Source: Ignavibacteria bacterium
GTDB taxonomy: Bacteria; Bacteroidota; Ignavibacteria; Kapaibacteriales; Kapaibacteriaceae
Length of the DNA: 64,000 nt
Assembly: GCA_016191145.1 (NCBI GenBank)
Contig: JACPPD010000003.1
Coordinates: forward strand, 437,382-501,381
Direction: 5' to 3'
Shown in pieces: positions 52,840 to 61,629 of this stretch. The notes under the pieces are model-generated. The model had not been told where the DNA came from, did no database searches, and saw only the letters and a list, made by a program, of their open reading frames with translations. A program made the position numbers and the translations under genes. Every line of letters starts with the position of its first letter. Positions within the stretch are counted from its first letter, which is position 1.

Positions 52840-55701
52840 ATGTCCGGTTCCGAAGTAGGATTGAAGGACTCTGGCGAAGAGTACACGTCAATTGTGATCC
52901 GTGGAGCACGCGAGCACAATTTGAAGAATATTCACGTCGAGATTCCTCGCGATCAGCTTGTAGTGATAACGGGACTCAGCGGAAGCGGTAAATCGTCGCT
53001 GGCATTCGATACCATTTATGCCGAAGGACAGCGGCGGTACGTAGAGTGTATGTCGAGCTACGCACGCCAGTTTCTTGGAGTGATGAAGAAACCCGATGTA
53101 GACGTTATCGAAGGTCTTTCCCCCGCTATCAGCATCGAGCAAAAGTCGATCGGCCATAGCCCAAGATCGACTGTGGGTACGGTGACTGAAATCTATGATT
53201 ATTTACGATTGCTGTTTTCCAAGGTTGGAACCCAGTACTGTGTTGATTGCAACATCGCCGTCAGGCAGCAGTCAATTGAGCAGATTGTTGATGCGCTGAT
53301 GCAATACCCGCAGCAGACCCGTGTACAGATTCTTTCTCCTGTTGTAAGAGGACGCAAAGGACATTATCGCGAACTGTTCGAGCAGTTCCGTAAGCAGGGT
53401 TTCACGCGTGTGCGCGTCGACGGCGAGGTGCAGGAAATCATCGACGGTATGCAGTTGGCACGGTACAAGGTGCACAACATAGACTTAGTCATAGACAGAT
53501 TGACGATTGGCGAGAATACATTCCATCGCTTAAACGAAAGCGTGGAGATGGCATTACACATGGGTGAAGGGGGAGTGAATGCGCTGGTCGAAAACAAAGA
53601 CGGACAATGGCACGACGTGTATTTCAGCACCAGCTATACTTGTCCGAATTGTGGCCGTTCCTATGCAACGCCAGCGCCAAACATGTTCTCGTTCAACTCT
53701 CCTTTTGGCGCTTGTTCTACATGCGAAGGGTTGGGCGATATTCTCGACTTCGATCTCTCGCTGGTTACGCCGGACTTGTCGAAGAGCATTGCACATGGCG
53801 GAATAGCTCCCTTGGGGAGACGCCGTGAAACATGGCTTTGGAAACAGGTGCTTGCGTACTGCAAGCATGCTGGCATTGACGTTGACGCAGCCGTCGGCGA
53901 TCTGGACCAAAACCTGCTGAACGAAGTGCTGTACGGCGCGGAAGGGGCTGCAGTAAAGGTTACATACGCCGATACAGCCGTCAAGCATCGGTACATCGGA
54001 GTTCTTCCATCGCTGCGGCATCAGTACGAGCAGACGTCGACGCCTTCGGTACGAAAATCCGTGGAGCGCTACTTTTCTTCGATTCCCTGCCGCACGTGCA
54101 ATGGCGCCAGACTTAAGGAAGAGCACCTGTTTATTCGAATTGCCGACAAGAACATTCATTATTGTACTTCGCTATCCATCGATCGCTGTTTAGAATGGTT
54201 CTCCGGTGTTCATGCGAAGCTTACGGACAGGCAGGGTGTGATTGCAAACCTGATACTAAAAGAAATTATTACCCGACTGAGCTTCCTTCAGGATGTTGGG
54301 CTGTCGTACATCACTCTTGGCCGATCGGCACGAACGCTGTCTGGCGGGGAAAGCCAGCGCATTAGGCTTGCATCTCAGATTGGATCTCAGCTTGTGGGCG
54401 TAACCTACGTCCTGGATGAACCTAGTATTGGACTACATCAGCACGATAACAAGAAGCTGATTGCGTCGCTCAAACATCTTCGCGACCTCGGCAATACGAT
54501 CATCGTTGTGGAGCACGACAGAGAAATGATCGAAGAAGCCGATCACCTTGTTGATATTGGCCCGGGAGCCGGAATTCACGGCGGAAGGATTATGGCTGAG
54601 ATTTCTAAAGGTAATCTCAACACTCTGGCAAACGACGAATCAATTACATTAAAATATCTTCGTGGCGAAAGATATATTCAACATCATGAAGTTCGGCGTC
54701 AGGGAAATGAGAAGACTATCAGGCTCATTGGCGCCCGCGGTCATAACCTTCAGAACGTCGACCTCGATGTTCCTCTTGGAAAGTTTGTTTGCATCACCGG
54801 CATGAGTGGTTCCGGCAAGAGCACACTGATCAACGAAACGCTCTATCCTATACTTTCCCGGCATTTTACTACCAGCGAATTAGTGCCCCTTCCCTATCAT
54901 TCGATCAGTGGTATCGAAAACGTCGACAAGGTTATCGAGATCGACCAATCGCCAATCGGGCGCACACCGCGGTCCAATCCCGCCACTTACACAGGCTTGT
55001 TCACGCTAATTCGCGATTTCTATGCGTTAATGCCCGAAGCAAAAATCCGTGGTTATCAAAGCGGAAGGTTCTCCTTTAATGTAACAGGCGGACGCTGCGA
55101 AGAATGTGAAGGCGCCGGAATTCGCAGAATTGAAATGAGCTTTCTTCCCGACGTGTATGTTTTGTGCGATACCTGCAATGGGAAACGATATAATGCAGAA
55201 ACCTTAGTGGTTAAATTCAAAGGTCGGTCCATAGCAGACGTACTCGACATGACCGTTGCCGAAGCGTATGGGTTCTTCGAAGATATTCCGCGGATAAAAA
55301 ACAAACTCGGAACCCTACACGATGTTGGCCTTGGGTATATCCGCCTCGGTCAGCAGGCGCCAACTCTTTCAGGGGGCGAAGCACAGCGTGTTAAGCTTGC
55401 AACAGAGTTGTCGAAAACGAGCACTGGTAAAACTCTTTATCTTCTCGACGAGCCAACAACGGGTCTGCATTTCGAAGACATCAACATTCTTCTTCGGCTG
55501 CTCGACCGGCTCGTTGATAGAGGCAACACCGTGATAGTTATTGAACACAATCTCGATGTTATCCGCCATGCAGATCATATCATTGATCTAGGTCCTGGAG
55601 GGGGCGAAAACGGCGGATGCATTGTTGCACAGGGTACGCCTGAAGAAGTTGCACAGAATGTAAAGAGCATGACGGGCATGTACCTGAACAAAGCCACGTG
55701 A
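52840..55701 (+). CDS. uvrA: Excinuclease ABC subunit A
   Basis: A 953-residue damage-recognition ATPase of nucleotide excision repair. First ABC half: Walker A GLSGSGKSSLAFDT near residue 45 and signature SGGESQRIRLASQI near 505. Second half: GMSGSGKSTLINET near 660 and SGGEAQRVKLATEL near 845 with LYLLDEPTTGLH. Zinc-type Cys pairs are seen as CPNC...CSTC near 270-300, CRTC near 415, and CEEC...CDTC near 750-780. The ATG at 52840 gives a standard N-terminus. It stands alone after the repeat-rich island. Confidence 0.96.
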   Translation: MSGSEVGLKDSGEEYTSIVIRGAREHNLKNIHVEIPRDQLVVITGLSGSGKSSLAFDTIYAEGQRRYVECMSSYARQFLGVMKKPDVDVIEGLSPAISIEQKSIGHSPRSTVGTVTEIYDYLRLLFSKVGTQYCVDCNIAVRQQSIEQIVDALMQYPQQTRVQILSPVVRGRKGHYRELFEQFRKQGFTRVRVDGEVQEIIDGMQLARYKVHNIDLVIDRLTIGENTFHRLNESVEMALHMGEGGVNALVENKDGQWHDVYFSTSYTCPNCGRSYATPAPNMFSFNSPFGACSTCEGLGDILDFDLSLVTPDLSKSIAHGGIAPLGRRRETWLWKQVLAYCKHAGIDVDAAVGDLDQNLLNEVLYGAEGAAVKVTYADTAVKHRYIGVLPSLRHQYEQTSTPSVRKSVERYFSSIPCRTCNGARLKEEHLFIRIADKNIHYCTSLSIDRCLEWFSGVHAKLTDRQGVIANLILKEIITRLSFLQDVGLSYITLGRSARTLSGGESQRIRLASQIGSQLVGVTYVLDEPSIGLHQHDNKKLIASLKHLRDLGNTIIVVEHDREMIEEADHLVDIGPGAGIHGGRIMAEISKGNLNTLANDESITLKYLRGERYIQHHEVRRQGNEKTIRLIGARGHNLQNVDLDVPLGKFVCITGMSGSGKSTLINETLYPILSRHFTTSELVPLPYHSISGIENVDKVIEIDQSPIGRTPRSNPATYTGLFTLIRDFYALMPEAKIRGYQSGRFSFNVTGGRCEECEGAGIRRIEMSFLPDVYVLCDTCNGKRYNAETLVVKFKGRSIADVLDMTVAEAYGFFEDIPRIKNKLGTLHDVGLGYIRLGQQAPTLSGGEAQRVKLATELSKTSTGKTLYLLDEPTTGLHFEDINILLRLLDRLVDRGNTVIVIEHNLDVIRHADHIIDLGPGGGENGGCIVAQGTPEEVAQNVKSMTGMYLNKAT

Positions 55702-55715
55702 GAAAATCAAACTCG

Positions 55716-55723
55716 TATCTTTG
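55716..55723 (+). promoter_or_regulatory. -7 box for etfBA
   Basis: TATCTTTG, an exact TAnnTTTG match, in the 81-base gap after uvrA and 59 bases before the etfB start. No TTTG is found at the -33 position. Confidence 0.5.
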
Positions 55724-55782
55724 TCGGCTTAAAAGCGCCAACTCACATCATTACATGTTCAGCGACAGGTAGCACACCAATT

Positions 55783-56529
55783 ATGAACGTTTTGGTCTGT
55801 ATTTCGCAGGTTCCCGACACTACAACTAAGATTACCGTTAGTCCCGACGGCAAATCGATGAATCCTCAGGGAGTGAAATTTATTCTGAACCCTTACGATG
55901 AATTTGCCATCGAAGAAGGCTTGCGAATACGTGAAAAATTCGGCGGCACCGTTACAACCCTCACCGTTGGCGGCGAGAGCGCCAAGGAGATTTTGCGGAC
56001 GGCCCTTGCAATGGGATCAGACACTGCAGCTATCATTAAGGACGAAGAGCGACAGGATTCCTACATCGTTGCATCGAGCATTGCAGATGTTGCACGGTCG
56101 ATTTCGCCCGACGTAATACTCTTCGGCCGTCAGTCCATCGACTTCGATTCATTTGCCGTACCATCTATGGTCGCTGAACTTTTGGGCTGGCCAAACATTT
56201 CCATGGTGTCCTCGCTTACAATCGAAGATCACTCTGTTACTGCTGAGCGTGATATTGAAGGGGGCAAGGAAACTATCGAAGCAACCCTCCCATGTGTGAT
56301 TGCAGCGCAAAAAGGTTTAAACGATCCACGGTATCCAAAGCTGCCTGATATTATGAAAGCTAAATCGAAAACTATTTCTGAGCATCCAAAGTCGTCGGCA
56401 GTGCGACGCGTCAATGTTCTTGATATGAAATTGCCCGATACAAAACGATTAAATAAAATCTTCGGTGAATCAGATCAGGAACTCGATGAAGTTGTTCGCC
56501 TGCTGCACGAAGAAGCAAAAATCATTTGA
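55783..56529 (+). CDS. etfB: Electron transfer flavoprotein beta subunit
   Basis: A 248-residue subunit that binds AMP and pairs with EtfA to move electrons from acyl-CoA dehydrogenases to the quinone pool. The N-terminus MNVLVCISQVPDTTTKITV, LNPYDEFAIEEGLRI near 38, and FGRQSIDFDSFAVPSMVAELLGWP near 108 are typical. etfA begins 16 bases later. Confidence 0.94.
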   Translation: MNVLVCISQVPDTTTKITVSPDGKSMNPQGVKFILNPYDEFAIEEGLRIREKFGGTVTTLTVGGESAKEILRTALAMGSDTAAIIKDEERQDSYIVASSIADVARSISPDVILFGRQSIDFDSFAVPSMVAELLGWPNISMVSSLTIEDHSVTAERDIEGGKETIEATLPCVIAAQKGLNDPRYPKLPDIMKAKSKTISEHPKSSAVRRVNVLDMKLPDTKRLNKIFGESDQELDEVVRLLHEEAKII

Positions 56530-56545
56530 TCCAAATTGATATCAC

Positions 56546-57514
56546 ATGAACATTCTCGTCTATCTCGAAACATCACCAAACGGACTCAAACGGTCGTCGA
56601 GCGAAGCGCTAACTGCTGCACGTGCGTTGGCCGGCGGTTCACACATTACCGGAATCATGTTCAACGGCACACCTGCTGCTTTCAACGCTGCGGGAGAGTA
56701 TGGACTGCAACGATGCCTTAACATTAACGATAAAATAATTGAGCAATTTTCTAATGGCCTTGCTGCGATTGCGATATCCGATGCCGCCCATGCTATCGGA
56801 GCAAAAATCGTCATCCTGTCAGCCACTGCAACAGGCAAGGATATTGCCCCGCGGATTGCTGTACGGCTTCAGGCAGGGCTACTGGCTGACTGCGTTGAAT
56901 TAATCCCGTCGGGCGATTCTGTAGAAGCAGTCCGACCTATTTATGCCGGTAAGGCGTTGATACGCGTAAAGCCCGAGACAGCGGTTGTTGTTGCAACACT
57001 TCGACCTAATGTTTTTACTGCAAGGAAGACGGAGCGTACTACCGTTGCCGTGGAAGCCTTTTCGTTTGCCTCGGACAAAGATGTAAGAACCAGCGTTGTT
57101 GTAAGCACCTCTCAGAATATGGGAACAATCGATGTTGCAGAAGCCGACGTGATTGTATCTGGCGGCAGAGGCTTGAAGGGACCGGAGAATTTTCATCTGA
57201 TCGAAGAATTAGCGCGGTCACTCGGGGCTGCAGTCGGCGCCTCGCGTGCAGTGGTCGACGCAGGCTGGAGACCGCATCGAGAACAGGTTGGTCAGACAGG
57301 TAAGACTGTTGCCCCGTCGATGTACGTTGCTTGTGGCATTAGCGGAGCCGTACAGCATCTTGCCGGCATGTCGACGTCAAAGGTTATCGTAGCAATTAAC
57401 AAGGACAAGGAAGCGCCTATATTCAAAGTTGCCGATTACGGAATCGTTGGTGATGTTTTTGAAGTTTTGCCCAAGCTCACGTCGAAGATTTCTGCCGTTA
57501 CAGGACGGCATTGA
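56546..57514 (+). CDS. etfA: Electron transfer flavoprotein alpha subunit
   Basis: A 322-residue FAD-binding partner of EtfB. The FAD domain shows [18 protein letters not shown] near residue 215, [14 protein letters not shown] near 235, [20 protein letters not shown] near 255 and QHLAGM. The gene follows etfB directly and the bifunctional-nuclease gene lies about 50 bases downstream, so the three may share a transcript. Confidence 0.94.
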   Translation: MNILVYLETSPNGLKRSSSEALTAARALAGGSHITGIMFNGTPAAFNAAGEYGLQRCLNINDKIIEQFSNGLAAIAISDAAHAIGAKIVILSATATGKDIAPRIAVRLQAGLLADCVELIPSGDSVEAVRPIYAGKALIRVKPETAVVVATLRPNVFTARKTERTTVAVEAFSFASDKDVRTSVVVSTSQNMGTIDVAEADVIVSGGRGLKGPENFHLIEELARSLGAAVGASRAVVDAGWRPHREQVGQTGKTVAPSMYVACGISGAVQHLAGMSTSKVIVAINKDKEAPIFKVADYGIVGDVFEVLPKLTSKISAVTGRH

Positions 57515-57565
57515 AATAGACATTGTAGCACTACAAAGTTTTTGCAGGTAGAGTGTCGAGCAATT

Positions 57566-58165
57566 ATGAACAAGGTGCAGGTAGACATATTCGGTTTAAC
57601 CGACAGAGGCATGTCGCAGGGAGCGTTTGCTCTTATCCTTAAAGAAAGTGATGGTCCGCGCCGCATGCCAATTATCATCGGAGTCCCGGAAGCACAAGCA
57701 ATCGCCAACGAACTCGAAGGCGTACATGCACAACGTCCGATGACGCATGACTTGTTGCGAAACGTCATCGAGGCTTTGGGTGGCCGTTTGCGCGAAGTCG
57801 TCATCCACTCGCTCAAAGAAGGTACTTTTTATGCTTCGCTGATTTTTGATTTTTCTGATTTGGAAGTCGATGCCCGACCAAGCGATGCAATTGCCATTGC
57901 TGTGCGTTGTGGCGTTCCAATTTTTGTTGCAGAAGAAATCCTCGACGAAGCCGCGGTAGAGCAGTCGGAAGCAGCGCTAAGCGAAGAAGAGGCAGAAGAT
58001 GCCGAAGAAGAAGAAGGATCTGTAATTCCTCCGGCAAAAGAAGAAGCGGAACCCGTGCCCCTTACCTACCGAGAAAAACTTGAAAAGGAACTCGAAGATG
58101 CCATCAGAGCCGAAGACTACGAAAAAGCTGCCCGACTCCGCGACGAGCTCAATAAGGTGGAATAG
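57566..58165 (+). CDS. Bifunctional nuclease-family (DUF151) protein with UVR motif
   Basis: A 199-residue protein. The DUF151 domain (about 1-130) shows VQVDIFGLTDRG, RRMPIIIGVPEAQAIANELEG near 38 and DLEVDARPSDAIAIAVRCGVPIFVAEEILDEA near 98. An acidic linker follows, then a UVR motif at the C-terminus (about 172-199: EKELEDAIRAEDYEKAARLR). UVR motifs mediate contacts in UvrB/UvrC, and uvrA is 2 kb upstream. Nuclease activity is known for some DUF151 relatives but is not shown here. Start ATG at 57566; the longer in-frame start adds only eight residues. Confidence 0.88.
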   Translation: MNKVQVDIFGLTDRGMSQGAFALILKESDGPRRMPIIIGVPEAQAIANELEGVHAQRPMTHDLLRNVIEALGGRLREVVIHSLKEGTFYASLIFDFSDLEVDARPSDAIAIAVRCGVPIFVAEEILDEAAVEQSEAALSEEEAEDAEEEEGSVIPPAKEEAEPVPLTYREKLEKELEDAIRAEDYEKAARLRDELNKVE

Positions 58166-58173
58166 TATCTTTG
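58166..58173 (+). promoter_or_regulatory. -7 box for the tRNA gene
   Basis: TATCTTTG (exact TAnnTTTG) just after the DUF151 stop codon and six bases before the mature tRNA 5' end, at the expected distance for transcription to begin at or next to the tRNA. Confidence 0.55.
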
Positions 58174-58179
58174 TGGTTT

Positions 58180-58253
58180 GCCGGAGTAGCTCAGTTGGTT
58201 AGAGCAACGGAATCATAATCCGTGTGTCGGGGGTTCAAATCCCTCCTCCGGTA
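58180..58253 (+). tRNA. tRNA-Met (anticodon CAU)
   Basis: A complete 74-base cloverleaf. Acceptor arms GCCGGAG and CTCCGGT pair with a G-U at the end; D-stem GCTC/GAGC; anticodon stem ACGGA/TCCGT around the loop ATCATAA, anticodon CAU; T-arm GGGGG-TTCAAAT-CCCTC. No CCA is encoded. A CAU anticodon with no initiator-type first-pair mismatch suggests elongator Met, but lysidine-modified Ile2 cannot be ruled out. Confidence 0.9.
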
Positions 58254-58267
58254 CAATCGCAACCGGG

Positions 58268-59035
58268 ATGAATATTGCGTTATTACTCGAATATGACGGT
58301 AGCTTGTATGCGGGGTGGCAGATTCAGCCGAATGCCGTCTCGATTCAGGAAATAGTGGAGGGGGCTGCCCAACAAATATTTGGGAAAAATACACCGGTGA
58401 TTGGCGCCGGCCGAACAGACACTGGAGTTCATGCCCGCGGACAAGTTGCCCATATTCATCTTGGTGTTGGATCGCATCAGATTCCAACAGAAAAAATCCC
58501 TCCTGCACTCAACTCGCGCCTGCCGGCGGACGTACGCGTGCGCGATGCCATCCACGTCCACGAAGAATTCCACGCCCGGTATCGCGCTGAATGGCGTGAA
58601 TACGTTTATCTGATCTCGCCAGAGCGAAGTGTGTTCTCGCGTCATTTCTGCTGGTGTCCGGATTTATCCTTCTCACCCGACATGCTGGGCGAAGCCGCTC
58701 GTGAGTTTGAAGGTAAACACGATTTCACGACGTTCTCGAAACAAAATCCCGACACTCCAAAGTATGAGTGCAACGTTCAAATATGTCGGGTCGAATCGCA
58801 AAACGATCGCTACCTCATCAGAATACGATCTGATCGGTTTGTGTATGGAATGTGTCGCTCAATAGTAGGTACTATGATGGCAGTTGCGCGGGGAAAATTC
58901 GCTCTTTCCGATATTGCACCGTCGTTTGAATCCCGCGACAGGTCACTGCAGTTTGCGTTGGCGCCGCCGCATGGATTAATTCTGAACAGAGTTGGCTATC
59001 CTGACGGGTTATTCCAGCAACATGTTTGCTTTTAG
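58268..59035 (+). CDS. truA: tRNA pseudouridine synthase A
   Basis: A 255-residue enzyme isomerising uridines 38-40 of tRNA. The catalytic Asp is in GAGRTDTGVHARGQVAH near residue 48, and MNIALLLEYDGSLYAGWQ at the N-terminus and RFVYGMCRSIVGTMM near 195 are typical. It directly follows the tRNA gene, 14 bases away. Confidence 0.94.
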   Translation: MNIALLLEYDGSLYAGWQIQPNAVSIQEIVEGAAQQIFGKNTPVIGAGRTDTGVHARGQVAHIHLGVGSHQIPTEKIPPALNSRLPADVRVRDAIHVHEEFHARYRAEWREYVYLISPERSVFSRHFCWCPDLSFSPDMLGEAAREFEGKHDFTTFSKQNPDTPKYECNVQICRVESQNDRYLIRIRSDRFVYGMCRSIVGTMMAVARGKFALSDIAPSFESRDRSLQFALAPPHGLILNRVGYPDGLFQQHVCF

Positions 59036-59046
59036 CTGACAACTTT

Positions 59047-59904
59047 ATGTTTGATAACAAGAACCGAAACCATGAGGAATCCAAACCTGTGAGAACACAA
59101 TTCCCGGTCTTCACGGCATGGACTGTACGTGCAGGTACGCGGCTCGTGATGCTAACATTGTTTATTGCCTGCAGTTCTATTAACATTTTTCCCGTTAGTC
59201 AGGATCAGTCATTAGGAGCTCAGTTCGACAAAGAGATTCGTGCAGATAAAAAAGAATACAGAATACTTAACAATCCAAAAGCCCGCGATTATGTGCAAGA
59301 TATCGTTGACCGAATTCTGAAATCGCCCGAGGTGAAATACCGAAGTACCTTCCCATACAAGGTTGAACTGCTCGACGACGATAAAACCGTCAATGCATTC
59401 GCCACACCCGGAGGATACATCTACGTATACACCGGCCTAATAAAAATGCTGGATAACGAAGCTTCGCTTGCAGGTGTGCTTGGTCACGAGATTGCCCATG
59501 CCGAGCTGAGACACAGTACGTCGCGAATGACGAAATCGTTAGGACTTCAGACTGTCACAGAACTTGCTCTTGGTAAAAGCCCGAATAAAAACGTCGCCCT
59601 TGCAGCCAATGCCTTTACAGGATTGGGCCTTTTAAAAAATAGTCGCGACGATGAGGATGAAGCCGACGAATTTTCATTTAAATATTTACAATCCACACCA
59701 TGGTATCCGGGCGCTATCCAATACTTCTTTGAAAAAGTTAAGGGAAGGGGTGGAAGCGGCCTTGAAGAATTATTCAGCACGCACCCGCTTCCTGAAAGCC
59801 GATTGGAGAACACCAGACAACGTCTGAGGGAAGCAAATATCCCACCTCCTACCGAGGTACAGCTCAATTCGCGTGCATACCGAGAATTTAAGCGTTCACT
59901 CTAA
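59047..59904 (+). CDS. M48-family metalloprotease lipoprotein
   Basis: A 285-residue BepA/LoiP-like zinc protease. A lipobox at LFIAC near residue 43 suggests periplasmic lipid anchoring. The zinc site is HEIAHAELRH near residue 140 with a later Glu in DDEDEADEFSFKYL near 190, typical for M48 proteins. Such proteases act in outer-membrane protein quality control. The ATG at 59047 lies just downstream of truA; the gene converges with mtaB and overlaps it by nine bases. Confidence 0.9.
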   Translation: MFDNKNRNHEESKPVRTQFPVFTAWTVRAGTRLVMLTLFIACSSINIFPVSQDQSLGAQFDKEIRADKKEYRILNNPKARDYVQDIVDRILKSPEVKYRSTFPYKVELLDDDKTVNAFATPGGYIYVYTGLIKMLDNEASLAGVLGHEIAHAELRHSTSRMTKSLGLQTVTELALGKSPNKNVALAANAFTGLGLLKNSRDDEDEADEFSFKYLQSTPWYPGAIQYFFEKVKGRGGSGLEELFSTHPLPESRLENTRQRLREANIPPPTEVQLNSRAYREFKRSL

Positions 59905-61194
59905 CACAGCATCGGCAGACTCAGCAGATGCAGGCAGCAAGCCAACAACATTGTCTTCCGTCAGCACAAGCGTTCTCGGCTCTTTTGTCGCAGATTTCGG
60001 TTCTCGTACAACGCATCGTATATAGTTTTCCGTCCACCCAACCCAGCCGCCGTACCTTTCCTCATAATGTTCAGGAATAACGGTGCGTTCGGCGCTCAAT
60101 TCACCGTATTCGAAGTCTCTGCGTTTTACCGATGAGAGAACCCGCAGACGGTTAGTACGCTGCTTGCGGATGCGTTCGGGAACCCTTGCAAGCATTGCAG
60201 CCGCCGGTGTTTCGGGTCGCTCGGAATACGTAAACACATGCAGATACGAAAACGGCAACGATGTTAAAAATGTATAGGTTTCTTCGAAAAGCTCGTCTGA
60301 TTCTCCAGGAAACCCTGTTATTACATCGATCCCAATAGCTGCATGCGGCATCGACTCCTTGATACGATGAACAAGATCGGCATATCGCGTTGGATTGTAT
60401 CGCCGCTTCATCGACCGTAAAATCTCAGCCGAACCGCTTTGAAGAGGTATGTGAAAATGAGGAACAAATATTTTTGACTGCGCAATGAGCCTGATGATTT
60501 CCTGAGTAACAGTATTGGGCTCGATGGATGAAATGCGGATACGAAAATTTGGAGAAGCTTGTTCGAACAGGCGGAGTACATCGATAAGGCGCTCGCCGGT
60601 TGGCGCTTTGTATTCGCCAAGGTTAACTCCCGTTAACACAACCTCTCTGCAATCGGACTGGCGCAGCAGCGCCAATTCTGATTGAACATCCTGTATCGGC
60701 ATTGCTCTTGCCGATCCTCGTACTCGCGGAATTGTACAGAATGTGCACGTGTAATCGCATCCATCCTGCAGTTTTACAAATGCCCTTGTGCGGTTATCCT
60801 CACCCATCGAACGCGCTGCAACGAAGGATTCCACCGACGGAAACTGATATATCGATTTTTGTGAAACAACATCTACGAGTCTGTGTTTATCACTGTTCCC
60901 CACAACGGCAGTTACGCCTTCGATTGAAGCAATGGAATCTGGGTCGCGCTCGGCATAGCAGCCCGTGACGACAATGGGAGCGCCTGGTGAATTTTTCTTT
61001 GCCCGGGAAATTATCTGACGGCACTCCGCATCGGCTGAAGTCGTCACAGTACAGGAATTGATAACAACAACATCGGCTTTTTCAGTAAAATCGACAACGT
61101 TGAAACCGCTGCGAATGAATTGCTGAACAATCGATGACGTTTCAACATGGTTGAGTTTGCAGCCAAGAGTATAAAACGAAACTGATGTTAACAT
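59896..61194 (-). CDS. mtaB: tRNA (N6-threonylcarbamoyladenosine37-C2) methylthiotransferase MtaB
   Basis: A 432-residue radical-SAM methylthiotransferase. The N-terminal UPF0004 domain has Cys residues in LGCKLNHVE (Cys12), NSCTVT (about 48) and GCYAE (about 82). The radical-SAM motif CDYTCTFC is near 145, and a TRAM-like region occupies the last ~70 residues. MtaB rather than MiaB or RimO is inferred from the short N-terminus and the GCKLN block. Confidence 0.92.
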   Translation of the reverse strand: MLTSVSFYTLGCKLNHVETSSIVQQFIRSGFNVVDFTEKADVVVINSCTVTTSADAECRQIISRAKKNSPGAPIVVTGCYAERDPDSIASIEGVTAVVGNSDKHRLVDVVSQKSIYQFPSVESFVAARSMGEDNRTRAFVKLQDGCDYTCTFCTIPRVRGSARAMPIQDVQSELALLRQSDCREVVLTGVNLGEYKAPTGERLIDVLRLFEQASPNFRIRISSIEPNTVTQEIIRLIAQSKIFVPHFHIPLQSGSAEILRSMKRRYNPTRYADLVHRIKESMPHAAIGIDVITGFPGESDELFEETYTFLTSLPFSYLHVFTYSERPETPAAAMLARVPERIRKQRTNRLRVLSSVKRRDFEYGELSAERTVIPEHYEERYGGWVGWTENYIRCVVREPKSATKEPRTLVLTEDNVVGLLPASAESADAVLE

Positions 61195-61223
61195 ACCGTC
61201 AACTAATATAACGGGAGGACACT

Positions 61224-61622
61224 ATGAAGCCAGGAATAGAAAATGCCGTTGGCATGGTTGAAGTAGAAGTAACCGACGAAATGGTGGCACGCTTGGACGA
61301 GAAGTTAATCCACCCTGTCTATTCAACATTCTGGTTGGCCTACCATGCAGAAGTTGCCTCACGGCGAGCAATAGAGCCCTTTTTCGAAGATGGAGAAGAT
61401 GCCGTTGGCGCCGAAATATCTTTAAAACACCATGCAATGGCTGGAATTGGCGCACGCATTCTGATTCGTGCAAGAGTAACGGATATCAGTAACGGACGCA
61501 TCCGATGCATAATCAATGCAACCTCATCCAACACAGAAACCCTACTTGCCGATGGGTATCAGGATCAGGTTGTGCTGAAGAAGAATGTTGTGAAGGAGAA
61601 GGTATTACAAGCCGTGAGGTAA
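61224..61622 (+). CDS. Fluoroacetyl-CoA thioesterase (FlK)-like hotdog thioesterase
   Basis: A 132-residue hotdog-fold protein. Residues Thr35, Glu43 and His69 fall at the same spacing (8 and 26 residues) as the Thr42/Glu50/His76 triad of FlK from Streptomyces cattleya. It therefore belongs to the thioesterase family related to FlK, though specificity for fluoroacetyl-CoA is unlikely without other evidence; most relatives have unknown substrates. A strong ribosome-binding site GGGAGG (61213-61218) lies five bases before the ATG. It is divergent from mtaB with 29 bases between. Confidence 0.85.
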   Translation: MKPGIENAVGMVEVEVTDEMVARLDEKLIHPVYSTFWLAYHAEVASRRAIEPFFEDGEDAVGAEISLKHHAMAGIGARILIRARVTDISNGRIRCIINATSSNTETLLADGYQDQVVLKKNVVKEKVLQAVR

Positions 61623-61629
61623 GGCTCTG

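Noticed and set aside
53554..54159. 201-codon minus-strand frame inside uvrA
   Set aside because: The plus strand is clearly uvrA; the antisense peptide has no recognisable motif.
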